A stretch of DNA of 64,000 bases from Alistipes muris (GTDB lineage: Bacteria > Bacteroidota > Bacteroidia > Bacteroidales > Rikenellaceae). The first letter of the stretch is position 1; every line of letters begins with the position of its first letter. Location: positions 83,437 through 147,436 of the forward strand of contig NZ_CALPDD010000005.1 in the NCBI RefSeq assembly GCF_943193205.1, written 5' to 3'. The notes below the pieces were generated by a model. The model was not told the DNA's origin. It worked only from the letters and a program-made list of their open reading frames with translations, and ran no database searches. Both the position numbers and the translations under genes were made by a program. Of the stretch, positions 18,100 to 26,846 are shown one piece after another.

Positions 18100-18624
18100 T
18101 CAGAACGTGTAGTAGAAGCCGAACTTGAGGTCGGACGACGAGAATTTCAGTCCGAAACCGTCTCCCCAGCCGCCGTTGTAGAATTCATTGCAGTAGCCTA
18201 AGAATCCTGCATGGGCCAAGAATCTGAAACGGTCGTTGATTCTTATGCTCAGTCCGGGCTGGAATCCTATCCGGAATCCGGTCATGTCTCCGCAAGCTAC
18301 GCTCAGCCCTCCATCGAGAAAAAGCGTCAGTCGCCCGGTGGTGTAGTATTTCCAACGCGCATAAGGTGCAAGTTCAAATACTATGACATCATCCAGACCT
18401 GCGAAACCTACGGAGGCGCCTACGGCCCATCGGCTATTGAAATCGTAGCCTGCTTCAGGTGCTATGGCATAAGTGTTTTCTCCGGCGTCGTACCAATAAC
18501 CGATTTGCCCGCCGACCCACCAGCCTTTGTCTTTGGGGGCAGGGGCGGGTTTTTCCTGTGCGGAGACGGTTCCGGCGGCCAGCAGCATGGCTGCGGCGAG
18601 CGATAGGGCAAGAAGTTTCTTCAT
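18100..18624 (-). CDS. outer membrane beta-barrel protein
   Basis: The product is 174 residues. A signal peptide ends at VSAQ (about residue 22), then a Pro/Ala/Lys-rich stretch, then repeated amphipathic strands with many aromatic girdle residues (GWWVGGQIGYWYDAG, YDFNSRWAVGASVGF, PYARWKYYTTGRLTLFLDGG). It ends in KFGFYYTF with a terminal Phe, the usual barrel assembly signal. An OmpA/porin-like small barrel is likely. The function is unknown. It lies between rarA and the phosphoesterase on one probable transcript and resembles in design the gene at 32800-33267. Confidence 0.8.
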   Translation of the reverse strand: MKKLLALSLAAAMLLAAGTVSAQEKPAPAPKDKGWWVGGQIGYWYDAGENTYAIAPEAGYDFNSRWAVGASVGFAGLDDVIVFELAPYARWKYYTTGRLTLFLDGGLSVACGDMTGFRIGFQPGLSIRINDRFRFLAHAGFLGYCNEFYNGGWGDGFGLKFSSSDLKFGFYYTF

Positions 18625-18647
18625 GGTCGTTAAGTTTTGAGGTTCGG

Positions 18648-19922
18648 TTATTTGTATTTGTCTTTCCAGAGCTGCGCCATGCGTTCGGCGATTTTGGCTT
18701 CGGCGGCGTTCTGCGGGTCGGGTTCGTAGAATTTCGTGCCCGAAAGTCCCTCGGGCAGGAATTCCAGTTCGGCGAAATGGCCCTCGAAATCGTGGGCGTA
18801 TTTGTAGCCCTTGCCGTAGCCTGCGCCGCTCATCAGTTTGGTGGGGGCGTTGCGCAGGTGGAGCGGTACGGGGCGGTTGGTCGTGTCGTGTTCGACCTGC
18901 GCAAGGGCCTTGTTGATAGCCATGTAGGCCGAATTGCTCTTGGGCGAGGTCGCTAAGTAGATGGTCGTTTCGGCCAGCGTGATGCGGGCTTCGGGCATTC
19001 CGATTTTGTGCACCGTGTCGAAGCAGGCGTTGGCCAGCAGCAGGGCGTTGGGGTTGGCCAGCCCGATGTCCTCCGACGCCAGAATGACCAGCCGCCGGGC
19101 GATGAAGCGCGGTTCTTCGCCCCCGGCCAGCATCCGCGCGAGGTAGTAGATGGCGGCGTTGGGGTCGCTTCCGCGCACCGATTTGATGAAGGCTGAAATG
19201 ACGTCGTAGTGCTGTTCGCCGTTCTTGTCATAGAGGGCGATGTTTTGCTGAAGGCAGTCGGTGACGTATTGGTCCGTGATGGTTACCTCGCCGTCGGTGG
19301 CTCCTACTACGATGTCGAGGATGTTGAGCAGTTTGCGGGCATCGCCGCCCGAGAACCGGAACAGGGCTGCGGTTTCCTTGACTTCGATTTTGCGTTCCTT
19401 GAGTTCGGTGTCGGTTTTGAGCGCCCGGTCGAGGAGCGTTTGCAGATCCTTGTCTTCCAGCGATTTCAGAATGTAGACCTGGCAGCGGCTCAGCAGCGGC
19501 GAGATAACCTCGAACGAGGGGTTTTCGGTCGTGGCGCCGATAAGGGTGACTACGCCTTGTTCAACGGCGCCCAGTAGCGAATCCTGCTGCGATTTGTTGA
19601 AGCGGTGGATTTCGTCGATGAAAAGAAACGGTGGCTTGCGGTCGAAAAACTGTTGTTTGCGGGCCGATTCGATGACCTCGCGCACTTCCTTCACCCCCGA
19701 CGTCACAGCCGAAAGGGTGAAGAACGGCCGTTCCAATTGTGTCGCGACGATTTTGGCAAGGGTGGTCTTTCCTACGCCCGGCGGGCCCCACAGGATGAAC
19801 GACGGTACGTTGCCCGTCTCGAAGAATTTGCGGAATACGCCGTTCTTGCCCACGAGGTGTTCCTGCCCGATATATTCTTCGATGGTGCGGGGGCGCAGGC
19901 GTTCGGCTAAGGGTGCGGACAT
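18648..19922 (-). CDS. rarA: replication-associated recombination protein A (AAA+ ATPase)
   Basis: The product is about 424 residues, the size of RarA/MgsA. It acts at stalled replication forks together with SSB. It begins MSAPLAERLRPRTIEEYIGQ, with Walker A GPPGVGKT (46-53), Walker B FLFIDEIHRFNKSQQD, sensor 1 GATTENPSFEV, and the C-terminal tetramerisation region with DPNAAIYYLARML and YKYAHDFEGHF. The ATG at 19922 matches the family N-terminus; longer in-frame extensions run through repeats and the promoter. Confidence 0.94.
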   Translation of the reverse strand: MSAPLAERLRPRTIEEYIGQEHLVGKNGVFRKFFETGNVPSFILWGPPGVGKTTLAKIVATQLERPFFTLSAVTSGVKEVREVIESARKQQFFDRKPPFLFIDEIHRFNKSQQDSLLGAVEQGVVTLIGATTENPSFEVISPLLSRCQVYILKSLEDKDLQTLLDRALKTDTELKERKIEVKETAALFRFSGGDARKLLNILDIVVGATDGEVTITDQYVTDCLQQNIALYDKNGEQHYDVISAFIKSVRGSDPNAAIYYLARMLAGGEEPRFIARRLVILASEDIGLANPNALLLANACFDTVHKIGMPEARITLAETTIYLATSPKSNSAYMAINKALAQVEHDTTNRPVPLHLRNAPTKLMSGAGYGKGYKYAHDFEGHFAELEFLPEGLSGTKFYEPDPQNAAEAKIAERMAQLWKDKYK

Positions 19923-19947
19923 GGTTGGGGGCGGTTGATTCTTTTTA

Positions 19948-19979
19948 CAAAGGTAGTGCAAGGCGAGAGGAAAAGCAAA
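19948..19979 (-). promoter_or_regulatory. rarA promoter, TTTG-N20-TACCTTTG
   Basis: On the minus strand TTTG (19976-19979), 20 bases, then TACCTTTG (19948-19955). The TTTG is one arm of the CAAAC-GAA-GTTTG palindrome in repeat copy A. The predicted leader is about 19 bases. Confidence 0.75.
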
Positions 19980-20183
19980 CGAAGTTTGCATTTTCCCGAG
20001 CCGCCGCCTACCTAAACCAAGCGCAGCGCAGGTAAAGTGCAAGGCGAGCGCAATGCCAAATTTATTTGAGCATTGCCGAGCCGTAGCCTGCCTAAACCAA
20101 GCGTAGCGCAGGTAAAGTGCAAGGCGAGAGGAAAAGCAAACGAAGTTTGTATGCAGTACCAAATGAATTTTGTGTTATCTTTG
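19956..20183. repeat. three tandem copies (81/80 bp) of the promoter repeat between divergent genes
   Basis: Copies start at 19956, 20037 and 20117, each with GTGCAAGGCGAG. The central palindromes are CAAACGAAGTTTG, CAAATTTATTTG and CAAACGAAGTTTG. Copies A and B then carry a CCTAAACCAAGCG/AGCGCAGGTAAA segment that can fold back (TACCT with AGGTA on the minus strand). Read on the minus strand, copy A ends in the rarA promoter. Read on the plus strand, copy C runs into the -7 box of the CD225 gene. Confidence 0.85.
20176..20183 (+). promoter_or_regulatory. -7 box (TATCTTTG) for the CD225-DUF2752 pair
   Basis: TATCTTTG, 34 bases before the ATG. The nearest palindrome-borne TTTG (20146-20149) is 26 bases away, longer than usual. 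Confidence 0.55.
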
Positions 20184-20216
20184 TTGGCAGAATCCGAATT
20201 CAAAAATCGCAATATC

Positions 20217-20492
20217 ATGGAAACAAACATGCAGAAACCGGATAACAATCTGGTGTGGGCCATTTTGGCTACCGTTTTGTGCTGTCTGCCGTTCGGCATC
20301 GTGGCTATCATCAAGTCTACGCAGGTCGACAGCTTTTGGGCCGCCGGACGATACGACGAGGCCGTGCAGGCGGCCGCCGACGCCCGCAAATGGTGCTGGG
20401 TCAGCGTCATCGTCTCGGTTGTGGTTATCGTGCTTTATTTTCTGCTGATTGCCGGCGTAGCCGGGTTGGCGGTGGTAGGCAGCCAGTTGTAG
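20217..20492 (+). CDS. CD225/dispanin family small membrane protein
   Basis: The product is 91 residues. After a polar N-terminus come two membrane segments: LVWAILATVLCCLPFGIVAII (about 13-33) and a second at about 63-85. Between them lies a cytoplasmic loop (KSTQVDSFWAAGRYDEAVQAAADARKW). The CCLPFGIVAI helix and the VDSFWAAGRYDEA loop are hallmarks of the CD225 domain. The molecular role in bacteria is not established; in Bacteroidetes these genes often sit next to DUF2752 genes, as here. Confidence 0.85.
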   Translation: METNMQKPDNNLVWAILATVLCCLPFGIVAIIKSTQVDSFWAAGRYDEAVQAAADARKWCWVSVIVSVVVIVLYFLLIAGVAGLAVVGSQL

Positions 20493-20500
20493 CCGTTCCC

Positions 20501-20884
20501 GTGTCCGGTTTGCGTCATTCCGGTCCGTTCAGCAAATGGGCGGTCGCAGGGCTCCTTGCAGGGCTTGCGGCCGCCTATTACTTCGTCGACCCGGCAGGTT
20601 CGGTCTGGATGCCCAAGTGTCCGTTCCGGTTGCTCACCGGGTTGGATTGTCCGGCATGCGGTACTCAGCGGGCGTTCCATGCCGTGCTGCACGGGCGTTG
20701 GGCCGAGGCCTGGGGCTGCAACCCTTTTCTCGTGGTCTCCCTGCCGTATCTTTGTCTCGTCGCCTATACGACTTTCCGCCCGCCCGGGCAGGGGTGGTTG
20801 CGTTTCGTTCAGCACCCTTGCGTCGTCCGTGCTTACCTTGTCTTGATTATCCTTTGGTGGATTCTCCGGAATCTCTTTATTTAG
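20501..20884 (+). CDS. DUF2752 membrane protein
   Basis: The product is about 127 residues if GTG at 20501 is the start, 8 bases after the CD225 stop. Three hydrophobic helices are visible, around 13-31, 65-82 and 105-124. The diagnostic motif CPFRLLTGLDCPACGTQRA (about residues 41-59) is followed by NPFLVVSLPYL. The three-cysteine motif suggests metal or redox chemistry at the membrane, but no function is established. The GTG start is inferred because no in-frame ATG lies nearby. Its stop abuts the stop of manA on the other strand with no gap. Confidence 0.8.
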   Translation: MSGLRHSGPFSKWAVAGLLAGLAAAYYFVDPAGSVWMPKCPFRLLTGLDCPACGTQRAFHAVLHGRWAEAWGCNPFLVVSLPYLCLVAYTTFRPPGQGWLRFVQHPCVVRAYLVLIILWWILRNLFI

Positions 20885-21850
20885 TTAGTCGATTCTGCTG
20901 GTCAACAACTTGATGCTGCTTTGGGGACTGACGGACAGCGACTTGGCCGAAGCAGGCACGAGAACGGTTTCGCCCTGGCGGAGGGGCATGGCGGAGCCTT
21001 GGTCGTCGGTGAGCGTACCGGAGCCCTCGATGCACATGACCACGAGGAACGAATCGGTCGCCGCGAGGTCGATTTCGCAGGGGCGGGTCAGGTCGTAGAG
21101 CGTCGTGGTGAAGTAGGGGCAGGCGACCAGTTCGACGGGTCGGTCCTTGACCGCTTCGTAGCGCGTGCGGTAGTCGGCCTCCACCGAGTAGTCTATCGCT
21201 CCTTTGGCCTGTTCGGTGTGCAGTTCGCGCAGATTGCCGTTCGCATCGCGGCGGTTGAAGTCGTAGATGCGGTAGGTGATGTTGGAGGTCTGCTGGATTT
21301 CGGCGATGAACGACCCCGCGCCGATGGAGTGGATGCGGCCCGCCGGGAGGAAAAAGACGTCGCCGGGGCGTACTTCGTGGTCGGTCAGCAGGTCGGTGAT
21401 GGTGTCGTCGGCCACGCTCTTTTCGTATTCGGCCGGGGTTACCTGGCGCGTGAATCCCGAGCGCAGGTGCGCCCCTTCGTCGGCCGCCACCACATACCAC
21501 ATTTCGGTCTTGCCTTTCGAGCGGTGGCGTTCCCATGCCAGCCGGTCGTCGGGGTGTACCTGGATCGAGAGGTCCTCGCGTGCGTCGATGAACTTGATAA
21601 GCAGCGGGAATTCGGTGCCGAAGCGTTCGTAGTTGCGGTTTCCCAGCAGTCGTTCCTTGTCGCGTGCGAGCAGTTCGGTCAGCGTCTTTCCGGCGTCCGG
21701 CCCTTCGGCCACCACCGAGACGTCGCCTTCGACGCCCGAGAGTTCCCAGCTTTCGCCGATTTGCTTGCGGTCGGTGGTAATCTGTTTGTAGGTGGCGATT
21801 TTTTCGCCGCCCCAAAGGGGCGATTTGAGGATGGGGATGAATTTATACAT
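20885..21850 (-). CDS. manA: mannose-6-phosphate isomerase, class I type
   Basis: The product is about 321 residues, the short Bacteroidetes/Firmicutes form of ManA. It interconverts fructose-6-phosphate and mannose-6-phosphate. Conserved stretches are the N-terminal FIPILKSPLWGGEKI, GESWELSGVEGDVS, FPLLIKFIDAREDLSIQVHPDD (metal-binding Gln and His), KTEMWYVV (metal-binding Glu), and the FFLPAGRIHSIGAGSFIAEIQQTS cupin block with catalytic residues. The ATG at 21850 gives the standard N-terminus. It follows prfB by 20 bases and is probably cotranscribed with it. Confidence 0.94.
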   Translation of the reverse strand: MYKFIPILKSPLWGGEKIATYKQITTDRKQIGESWELSGVEGDVSVVAEGPDAGKTLTELLARDKERLLGNRNYERFGTEFPLLIKFIDAREDLSIQVHPDDRLAWERHRSKGKTEMWYVVAADEGAHLRSGFTRQVTPAEYEKSVADDTITDLLTDHEVRPGDVFFLPAGRIHSIGAGSFIAEIQQTSNITYRIYDFNRRDANGNLRELHTEQAKGAIDYSVEADYRTRYEAVKDRPVELVACPYFTTTLYDLTRPCEIDLAATDSFLVVMCIEGSGTLTDDQGSAMPLRQGETVLVPASAKSLSVSPQSSIKLLTSRID

Positions 21851-21870
21851 GGTCGTTTGGTGTTTGCAGG

Positions 21871-22983
21871 TTAGGCCTGTGCCCCGAATTCCATCAGGTA
21901 GGCTTTGATGAAGGCGTCCAGTTCGCCGTCCATGACCGCTTCCACGGCCGAGGTTTGGCAGCCCGTGCGGTGGTCTTTCACCCGGCGGTCGTCGAAGACG
22001 TAGGAGCGGATTTGCGAGCCCCATTCGATTTTCTTCTTCGAGGCTTCGAGCGCCTGCTGGGTGGCCATGCGTTTGTCGAGTTCGCGTTGGTAGAGTTTCG
22101 AGCGCAGGATGCGCATGGCGTTTTCGCGGTTCATCAGCTGCGAGCGGGTCTCCATGTTTTCGATCAGGAATTCCACCGGTTCGCCCGTGTCGGGGTCCTT
22201 GCCGTGGTAGCGCAGGCGCACGGCCGTCTCGACCTTGTTGACGTTCTGCCCGCCCGCGCCCGACGAGCGGAACGTGTCCCACTCGATGTCGGAGGGGTTG
22301 ACCGTGATTTCGATGGTGTCGTCCACGGCCGGCGACACGAAGACCGACGCAAAGGTCGTCTGCCGTTTGTTGTTGGCGTTGAACGGCGACAGCCGCACCA
22401 TGCGGTGCACGCCGTTTTCGCTCTTCAGATAGCCGTAGGCGTATTCGCCCTCGAATTCGAGCGTGCACGACTTGACGCCCACTTCGTCGCCCGCCTGATA
22501 GTCGAGTACCTTGACCTTGTAGCCGTGGGCTTCGCCCCAGCGGGTGTACATGCGCAGGAGCATCGACGCCCAGTCGAGCGCTTCGGTGCCGCCCGCCCCG
22601 GCGTTGATGTCGAGGATGGCGCCCAGCTTGTCTTCGTCGCGGCGCAGCATGTTGCGCATTTCGAGCTGTTCGATGCGTTCCAGGGTCCGGGCGTAGTGTT
22701 CGTCGAGTTCCGCTTCGCTCACCACCCCTTCTTTCACGAAGTCGGGCATCAGTTCGAGGTCTTCGACATCCTTGCGCACCGCGTCGTAGTCTTCGACCCA
22801 CGCCTTGATGGCGGCTACCTTGCGCAGTTGTTCGCGCGCCGCGGCCGGGTCGTTCCAGAAGTCGGGTTCCTGCGTCTTCTCCTCTTCGTTGCGCAGGTCG
22901 ATGCGTTTCTGTTCGATGTCCAGGCAGCGTTCCAGCACCTCCCGGCGGGTCCCGAGTTCCTTTATCTGTTCGGCAAGTATCAT
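21871..22983 (-). CDS. prfB: peptide chain release factor 2, without the usual programmed frameshift
   Basis: The product is about 370 residues and terminates translation at UGA and UAA. The codon-recognition tripeptide SPF is at 199-201 and the hydrolysis motif GGQ at 244-246 (SSGAGGQNVNKVE). The start ATG at 22983 overlaps the stop of the upstream kinase-like gene (ATGA). The position equivalent to the E. coli autoregulatory frameshift (after about residue 21, ERC-L-DIEQ) reads CTG GAC in one open frame, with no in-frame TGA. Expression therefore does not use the +1 frameshift seen in many bacteria. Confidence 0.96.
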   Translation of the reverse strand: MILAEQIKELGTRREVLERCLDIEQKRIDLRNEEEKTQEPDFWNDPAAAREQLRKVAAIKAWVEDYDAVRKDVEDLELMPDFVKEGVVSEAELDEHYARTLERIEQLEMRNMLRRDEDKLGAILDINAGAGGTEALDWASMLLRMYTRWGEAHGYKVKVLDYQAGDEVGVKSCTLEFEGEYAYGYLKSENGVHRMVRLSPFNANNKRQTTFASVFVSPAVDDTIEITVNPSDIEWDTFRSSGAGGQNVNKVETAVRLRYHGKDPDTGEPVEFLIENMETRSQLMNRENAMRILRSKLYQRELDKRMATQQALEASKKKIEWGSQIRSYVFDDRRVKDHRTGCQTSAVEAVMDGELDAFIKAYLMEFGAQA

Positions 22984-23621
22984 AAGTCCGTTTTCAAGTC
23001 GAGTTTCCGGGCCGCGAACCGCAGTATCAGTTCCGCCGTCGCTTCGATGCCCAGCACCGAGGTGTTGGCGCACAGGTCGTAGGTGGCGGCCGCACCCCAT
23101 GTGCGCATGCTGTAATAGTTGTAGTAGTCGGCCCGGCGCGCATCGCCGTGGGCCATCGTCTGGCGTGCTTCGGCTTCGGAGCAGCCCGTGCGGCCGCAGA
23201 TGCGGGCCACTCGGTCGGGGTCGTCGGCCGTGAGGAAGATGTTCAGCGAGCGCGGATGGTCGCGCAGGATGTAGTCGGCACAGCGGCCTACGAAGATGGC
23301 CGGTTCGCGCGCCGCCACTTCGCGGATGACGTCGCTCTGTATCTTGAACAGCGCATCGCTCGACAGCACGTTGGCCGTGGTGTCGCCGTCGCCCGCGAAA
23401 GGTGCCCGCAGGTAGCCCAGCAGGGTGGCCAGCCGGTTGTGCGACTGCTTTTCGTCGGCCTGCTCGAAGATTTCGGGACAAAGGCCGCTCTCCTGCGCCG
23501 CCAGGTTGATGAGTTCCTTGTCGTAGAGTTTCACTCCTAAGCGGCGGGCCAGCGCTTCGCCGACCGATTTGCCGCCGCTGCCGATTTGCCGGCCGATATT
23601 GATTGCGAACGGTTGTTCCAT
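22980..23621 (-). CDS. cytidylate kinase-like family protein
   Basis: The product is 213 residues with the P-loop INIGRQIGSGGKSVGEALA (about 8-26), an early LYDKELI segment and IFVGRCADYILRDHP, followed by the lid-like RVARICGRTGC and an RADYYNYYS patch. This matches the cytidylate-kinase-like family (PF13189-type), which is separate from canonical Cmk and whose substrate is uncertain. It lies between the MATE transporter gene (one base upstream) and prfB (ATGA overlap), so all three are coupled. Confidence 0.88.
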   Translation of the reverse strand: MEQPFAINIGRQIGSGGKSVGEALARRLGVKLYDKELINLAAQESGLCPEIFEQADEKQSHNRLATLLGYLRAPFAGDGDTTANVLSSDALFKIQSDVIREVAAREPAIFVGRCADYILRDHPRSLNIFLTADDPDRVARICGRTGCSEAEARQTMAHGDARRADYYNYYSMRTWGAAATYDLCANTSVLGIEATAELILRFAARKLDLKTDL

Positions 23622-23622
23622 C

Positions 23623-25017
23623 TTACTCTGCGTTTTGAGGTTGTGCCATCATCGCCCGGAACTTGCGCAGCTGGGCCGTCAGCATGAAGAACGTGACCAC
23701 GGCGGCCAGCAGGTCCGAGAGCGGCATGGCGCACCAGACGCCCCAGCTCCCGTTCCACGGGGTCGCCGCGTCGAAGAATCCGGGCAGCAGCAGCAGGCCC
23801 GGCACCAAGAACAGCAGTTGGCGCGACAGCGACAGGAAGACCGCCTTGCCCGCCATGCCGATGCTTTGGAAAAAGTTGGTCGCGACCATCTGAAACCCGA
23901 TGATGGGGAAGAATGCGAATACGAGCCGCATTCCCGTGGCCGAAAGGCGGATCAGTTCTTCGTCGGTCGTGAACAGCGAGGCGGCCGCTCCCGGCGCCAG
24001 TTCGGCGATAAGAAATCCCGTGGTCGTGATGCACGTGGCGCCCATGATCGTCAGCCGCAGTACACGCAGCACCCGTTCGTATTGGCGTGCGCCGAAGTTG
24101 TAGCCCGCGATGGGCTGCATGCCTTGGTTGACGCCCATGACAATCATCACGAAGAAGAATCCCAGGCGGTTGACGATGCCGTAGGCGCCGATCATCAGGT
24201 CGCCGCCGTAGCGTTGCAGCCCTTTGTTTATAAGGATGACAATGAAGCACGCCGCGAGGTTCATCAGAAACGGCGACATGCCGATGGCCATGATGTCGCG
24301 CACGATGCGTTTCTTGAGCCGGTAGATGCCGCGGCGGAAGTGCAGCAATTCGTTCTTGTCGGAGAGAATGCGGAACTGCCACATGAGCGATACGACCTGC
24401 GCCAGCACCGTGGCGATGGCGGCTCCGCGGATGCCCCAGCCGAAGCCGTAGATGAAAAGCGCATCGAGCACCGTGTTGATGATGACGGTGTTGATGGTCG
24501 CATACATGGATTGCCGGGGGTGGCCCGAGGCGCGGAGCACGGCGTTGAGCCCTAAGTACATGTGGGTCACCACATTGCCCAGCAGGATGATGGTCATGTA
24601 TTCGTGGGCGTAGCCTACCGTCGCTTCGCTGCCGCCGAAGAAGTAGAGAATCGGGTCGAGGAATGCCAGCACCACGGCGGCGAACGCCACACCGATGATG
24701 GCGTTGAGCACCACCACGTTGCCCAGCACACGCCGGGCCGTGTCGTAGTCGCGCTGTCCTAAGCGCATCGAAATCAGCGTCGCCGCGCCCACGCCCACCA
24801 GCGAGCCGAACGCCGCGGCGAGGTTCATCAGCGGGAACGTCAGCGCCAGCCCCGAAATGGCCAGCGGCCCTACCATCTGGCCGATGAAGATGCTGTCGAC
24901 CATGTTGTAGAGCGACGACGCGGTCATCGCTATGACCGCCGGAACGGCGTATTGCAGCAGCAGTTTGCGGATGCGTTCCGTGCCTAATTCCGCAGCTGCC
25001 GACTTCAATTCTGTCAA
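23623..25017 (-). CDS. MATE family efflux transporter
   Basis: The product is 464 residues with about twelve hydrophobic segments in two six-helix halves. Typical MATE/MepA-like signatures are YAVPAVIAMTASSLYNMVDSIFIGQ near the N-terminus, ALTFPLMNLAAAFGSLVGVGAATLIS, NAVLRASGHPRQSM, and GVNQGMQPIAGYNFGAR in the second half. Such proteins export drugs or metabolites using an ion gradient; the substrate is not predictable. It heads a coupled run MATE, kinase-like, prfB, manA. Confidence 0.93.
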   Translation of the reverse strand: MTELKSAAAELGTERIRKLLLQYAVPAVIAMTASSLYNMVDSIFIGQMVGPLAISGLALTFPLMNLAAAFGSLVGVGAATLISMRLGQRDYDTARRVLGNVVVLNAIIGVAFAAVVLAFLDPILYFFGGSEATVGYAHEYMTIILLGNVVTHMYLGLNAVLRASGHPRQSMYATINTVIINTVLDALFIYGFGWGIRGAAIATVLAQVVSLMWQFRILSDKNELLHFRRGIYRLKKRIVRDIMAIGMSPFLMNLAACFIVILINKGLQRYGGDLMIGAYGIVNRLGFFFVMIVMGVNQGMQPIAGYNFGARQYERVLRVLRLTIMGATCITTTGFLIAELAPGAAASLFTTDEELIRLSATGMRLVFAFFPIIGFQMVATNFFQSIGMAGKAVFLSLSRQLLFLVPGLLLLPGFFDAATPWNGSWGVWCAMPLSDLLAAVVTFFMLTAQLRKFRAMMAQPQNAE

Positions 25018-25022
25018 TTTTC

Positions 25023-25135
25023 GATAATTAAGAATTAAAAATGAAAAATTAAAAATGATTTTTGATTCCTTTTGTCTGCGAACTTTTCGGCGGCAACGGC
25101 GATTTTTAATTTTTCATTCTTCATTTTTAATTTGG
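25023..25135. repeat. inverted A/T-rich short-repeat arms flanking a GC-rich core
   Basis: The left arm has ATTAAAAATGAAAAATTAAA-type words; the right arm at about 25108-25135 has the reverse complement (TTTTTAATTTTTCATTC...). They can pair across a core of roughly 50 bases. The site lies between the cysS stop and the MATE start. Similar designs are at 49574-49720, 61508-61566 and 63105-63245. Confidence 0.65.
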
Positions 25136-25151
25136 AATAATCGGGCCCCGT

Positions 25152-26627
25152 TTATTCCAGTTCCCAGTCGCTGCCGTCCTTGCGGTCCTTGACACGGATT
25201 CCCGCTGCGGCAAGCCCGTCGCGGATGCGGTCCGAGGCGGCCCAGTCCTTGGCGGCCCGGGCTTGCAGGCGTTCGGCCAGCAGCATCTCGACCAGCGGCG
25301 TCACATAGTCGCGGCCCGCGGCCGTTCCGGCGGCTTTTTCGTCTTTCAGCCCCAGGATGTCGAAAGCGTATCGGCGAACCGTCGCCGTCAGCGTCTCCAG
25401 GTCGGCCGCCGTTATCGTCTGCGCGCCGTCGGCCAGTTGGTTGATGATCCGTACCCAGTCGAACAGGGCCGAGATGACCATCGGCGAGTTCAGATCGTCG
25501 TCCATCGCCGCGCGGCAGCGTTTTTCCAGTTCCGACGGGTCGACCGTCGAGGTCGCCGCAGGTTTGATTCTGGCCAGCGCTTCGATGCCTTTCATCAGCC
25601 GGTCCAGCCCCTTTTCGGCGGCTTGCAGCGCTTCGTTCGAGAAGTCGAGCGTCGAGCGGTAGTGGGCTTGCAGCACGAAGAAGCGGATCGTCATCGGCGA
25701 ATAGGCCTGCGCCAGCAGTTTGTGACTGCCCGTGAAGAGTTCTTCCAGCGTGATGAAGTTGCCCAGCGACTTGCCCATCTTCTGCCCGTTGATGGTAATC
25801 ATGTTGTTGTGTACCCAATAGCGTGCCGAATCGTGGCCCAGGGCGGCCGTCGACTGGGCGATTTCGCATTCGTGGTGGGGGAACATCAGGTCCATGCCGC
25901 CGCCGTGGATGTCGAAGCGTTCGCCTAAGTAGCGGGTCGACATGGCCGAGCATTCCATGTGCCAGCCCGGGAATCCGTCGCTCCAGGGCGAGGGCCAGCG
26001 CATGATGTGTTCGGGCGAGGCCTTTTTCCACAGCGCGAAGTCGTAGGAATGGCGTTTGTCGCTTTGGCCGTCCAGTTCGCGCGTGTTCGCCACGATGTCG
26101 TCCAGGTTGCGGCCCGACAGGCGGCCGTAGTTGTGCTTGGCGTTGTATTTCTCCACGTCGAAGTAGACCGAGCCGTTCGATACGTAGGCGAACCCTTCGT
26201 CCAGTATGCGCTGTACGAAAGCTATCTGTTCGATGATATGGCCCGATGCGTGGGGTTCGATGGAGGGCGTCTCCACGTTGAGCGCTTCCATCGCCCGGTG
26301 GTAGCGTTCGGTGTAGTAGTGGGCCACTTCCATCGGTTCGAGCTGTTCCAGACGCGCTTTCTTGGCGATTTTGTCTTCGCCCTCGTCGGCGTCGTGTTCC
26401 AGGTGGCCGACGTCCGTGATGTTGCGCACGTAGCGGACCTTGTAGCCCGCCGCTTTCAGATAGCGGAACAGCAGGTCGAATGTCACGGCCGGGCGGGCAT
26501 GGCCCAGGTGGGGGTCGCCGTAGACCGTGGGGCCGCACACATACATGCCCGCACGCCCCGGTACCAGCGGCTCGAATGCCTCCTTGCGCCGCGTGAGCGT
26601 ATTGTAAAGCGTCAGTTTCGATTCCAT
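25152..26627 (-). CDS. cysS: cysteinyl-tRNA synthetase
   Basis: The product is about 491 residues and charges tRNA-Cys. Zinc ligands and class I motifs are present: [19 protein letters not shown] (Cys plus the HIGH-equivalent HLGHARP), [29 protein letters not shown] and the KMSKS-equivalent [10 protein letters not shown]. The ATG at 26627 starts [16 protein letters not shown], the normal N-terminus; upstream in-frame codons run through the promoter region. It is divergent from the DUF2723 gene. Confidence 0.97.
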   Translation of the reverse strand: MESKLTLYNTLTRRKEAFEPLVPGRAGMYVCGPTVYGDPHLGHARPAVTFDLLFRYLKAAGYKVRYVRNITDVGHLEHDADEGEDKIAKKARLEQLEPMEVAHYYTERYHRAMEALNVETPSIEPHASGHIIEQIAFVQRILDEGFAYVSNGSVYFDVEKYNAKHNYGRLSGRNLDDIVANTRELDGQSDKRHSYDFALWKKASPEHIMRWPSPWSDGFPGWHMECSAMSTRYLGERFDIHGGGMDLMFPHHECEIAQSTAALGHDSARYWVHNNMITINGQKMGKSLGNFITLEELFTGSHKLLAQAYSPMTIRFFVLQAHYRSTLDFSNEALQAAEKGLDRLMKGIEALARIKPAATSTVDPSELEKRCRAAMDDDLNSPMVISALFDWVRIINQLADGAQTITAADLETLTATVRRYAFDILGLKDEKAAGTAAGRDYVTPLVEMLLAERLQARAAKDWAASDRIRDGLAAAGIRVKDRKDGSDWELE

Positions 26628-26645
26628 CGTCGGAGATATTTTAGG

Positions 26646-26653
26646 CAAAATTA
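26646..26653 (-). promoter_or_regulatory. -7 box (TAATTTTG) for cysS
   Basis: The minus strand reads TAATTTTG 18 bases before the cysS ATG. An A/T-rich TTTT lies near the -33 distance. Confidence 0.5.
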
Positions 26654-26810
26654 GCAATTTTCCGCCAATCTGAAAAATTTCGGCGGCCGGCTTCCGTTCG
26701 TATGTGCGGTCGGGTCTGCGGCATGCGGCTTTTCCCGCTTCGGCATGGTCCGTTCGGGCCGGGCTGCGCACTCGGCCTGCCGAAGGCCTTGCTATTCTCC
26801 GTTAATTGAT

Positions 26811-26818
26811 TACTTTTG
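26811..26818 (+). promoter_or_regulatory. -7 box (TACTTTTG) for the DUF2723 gene
   Basis: TACTTTTG, 28 bases before the ATG at 26847. The -33 region is weak. The 26654-26810 interval between the two divergent promoters shows no gene. Confidence 0.5.
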
Positions 26819-26846
26819 CAAGTCGGAAACATATTCTTCTCTTTCA

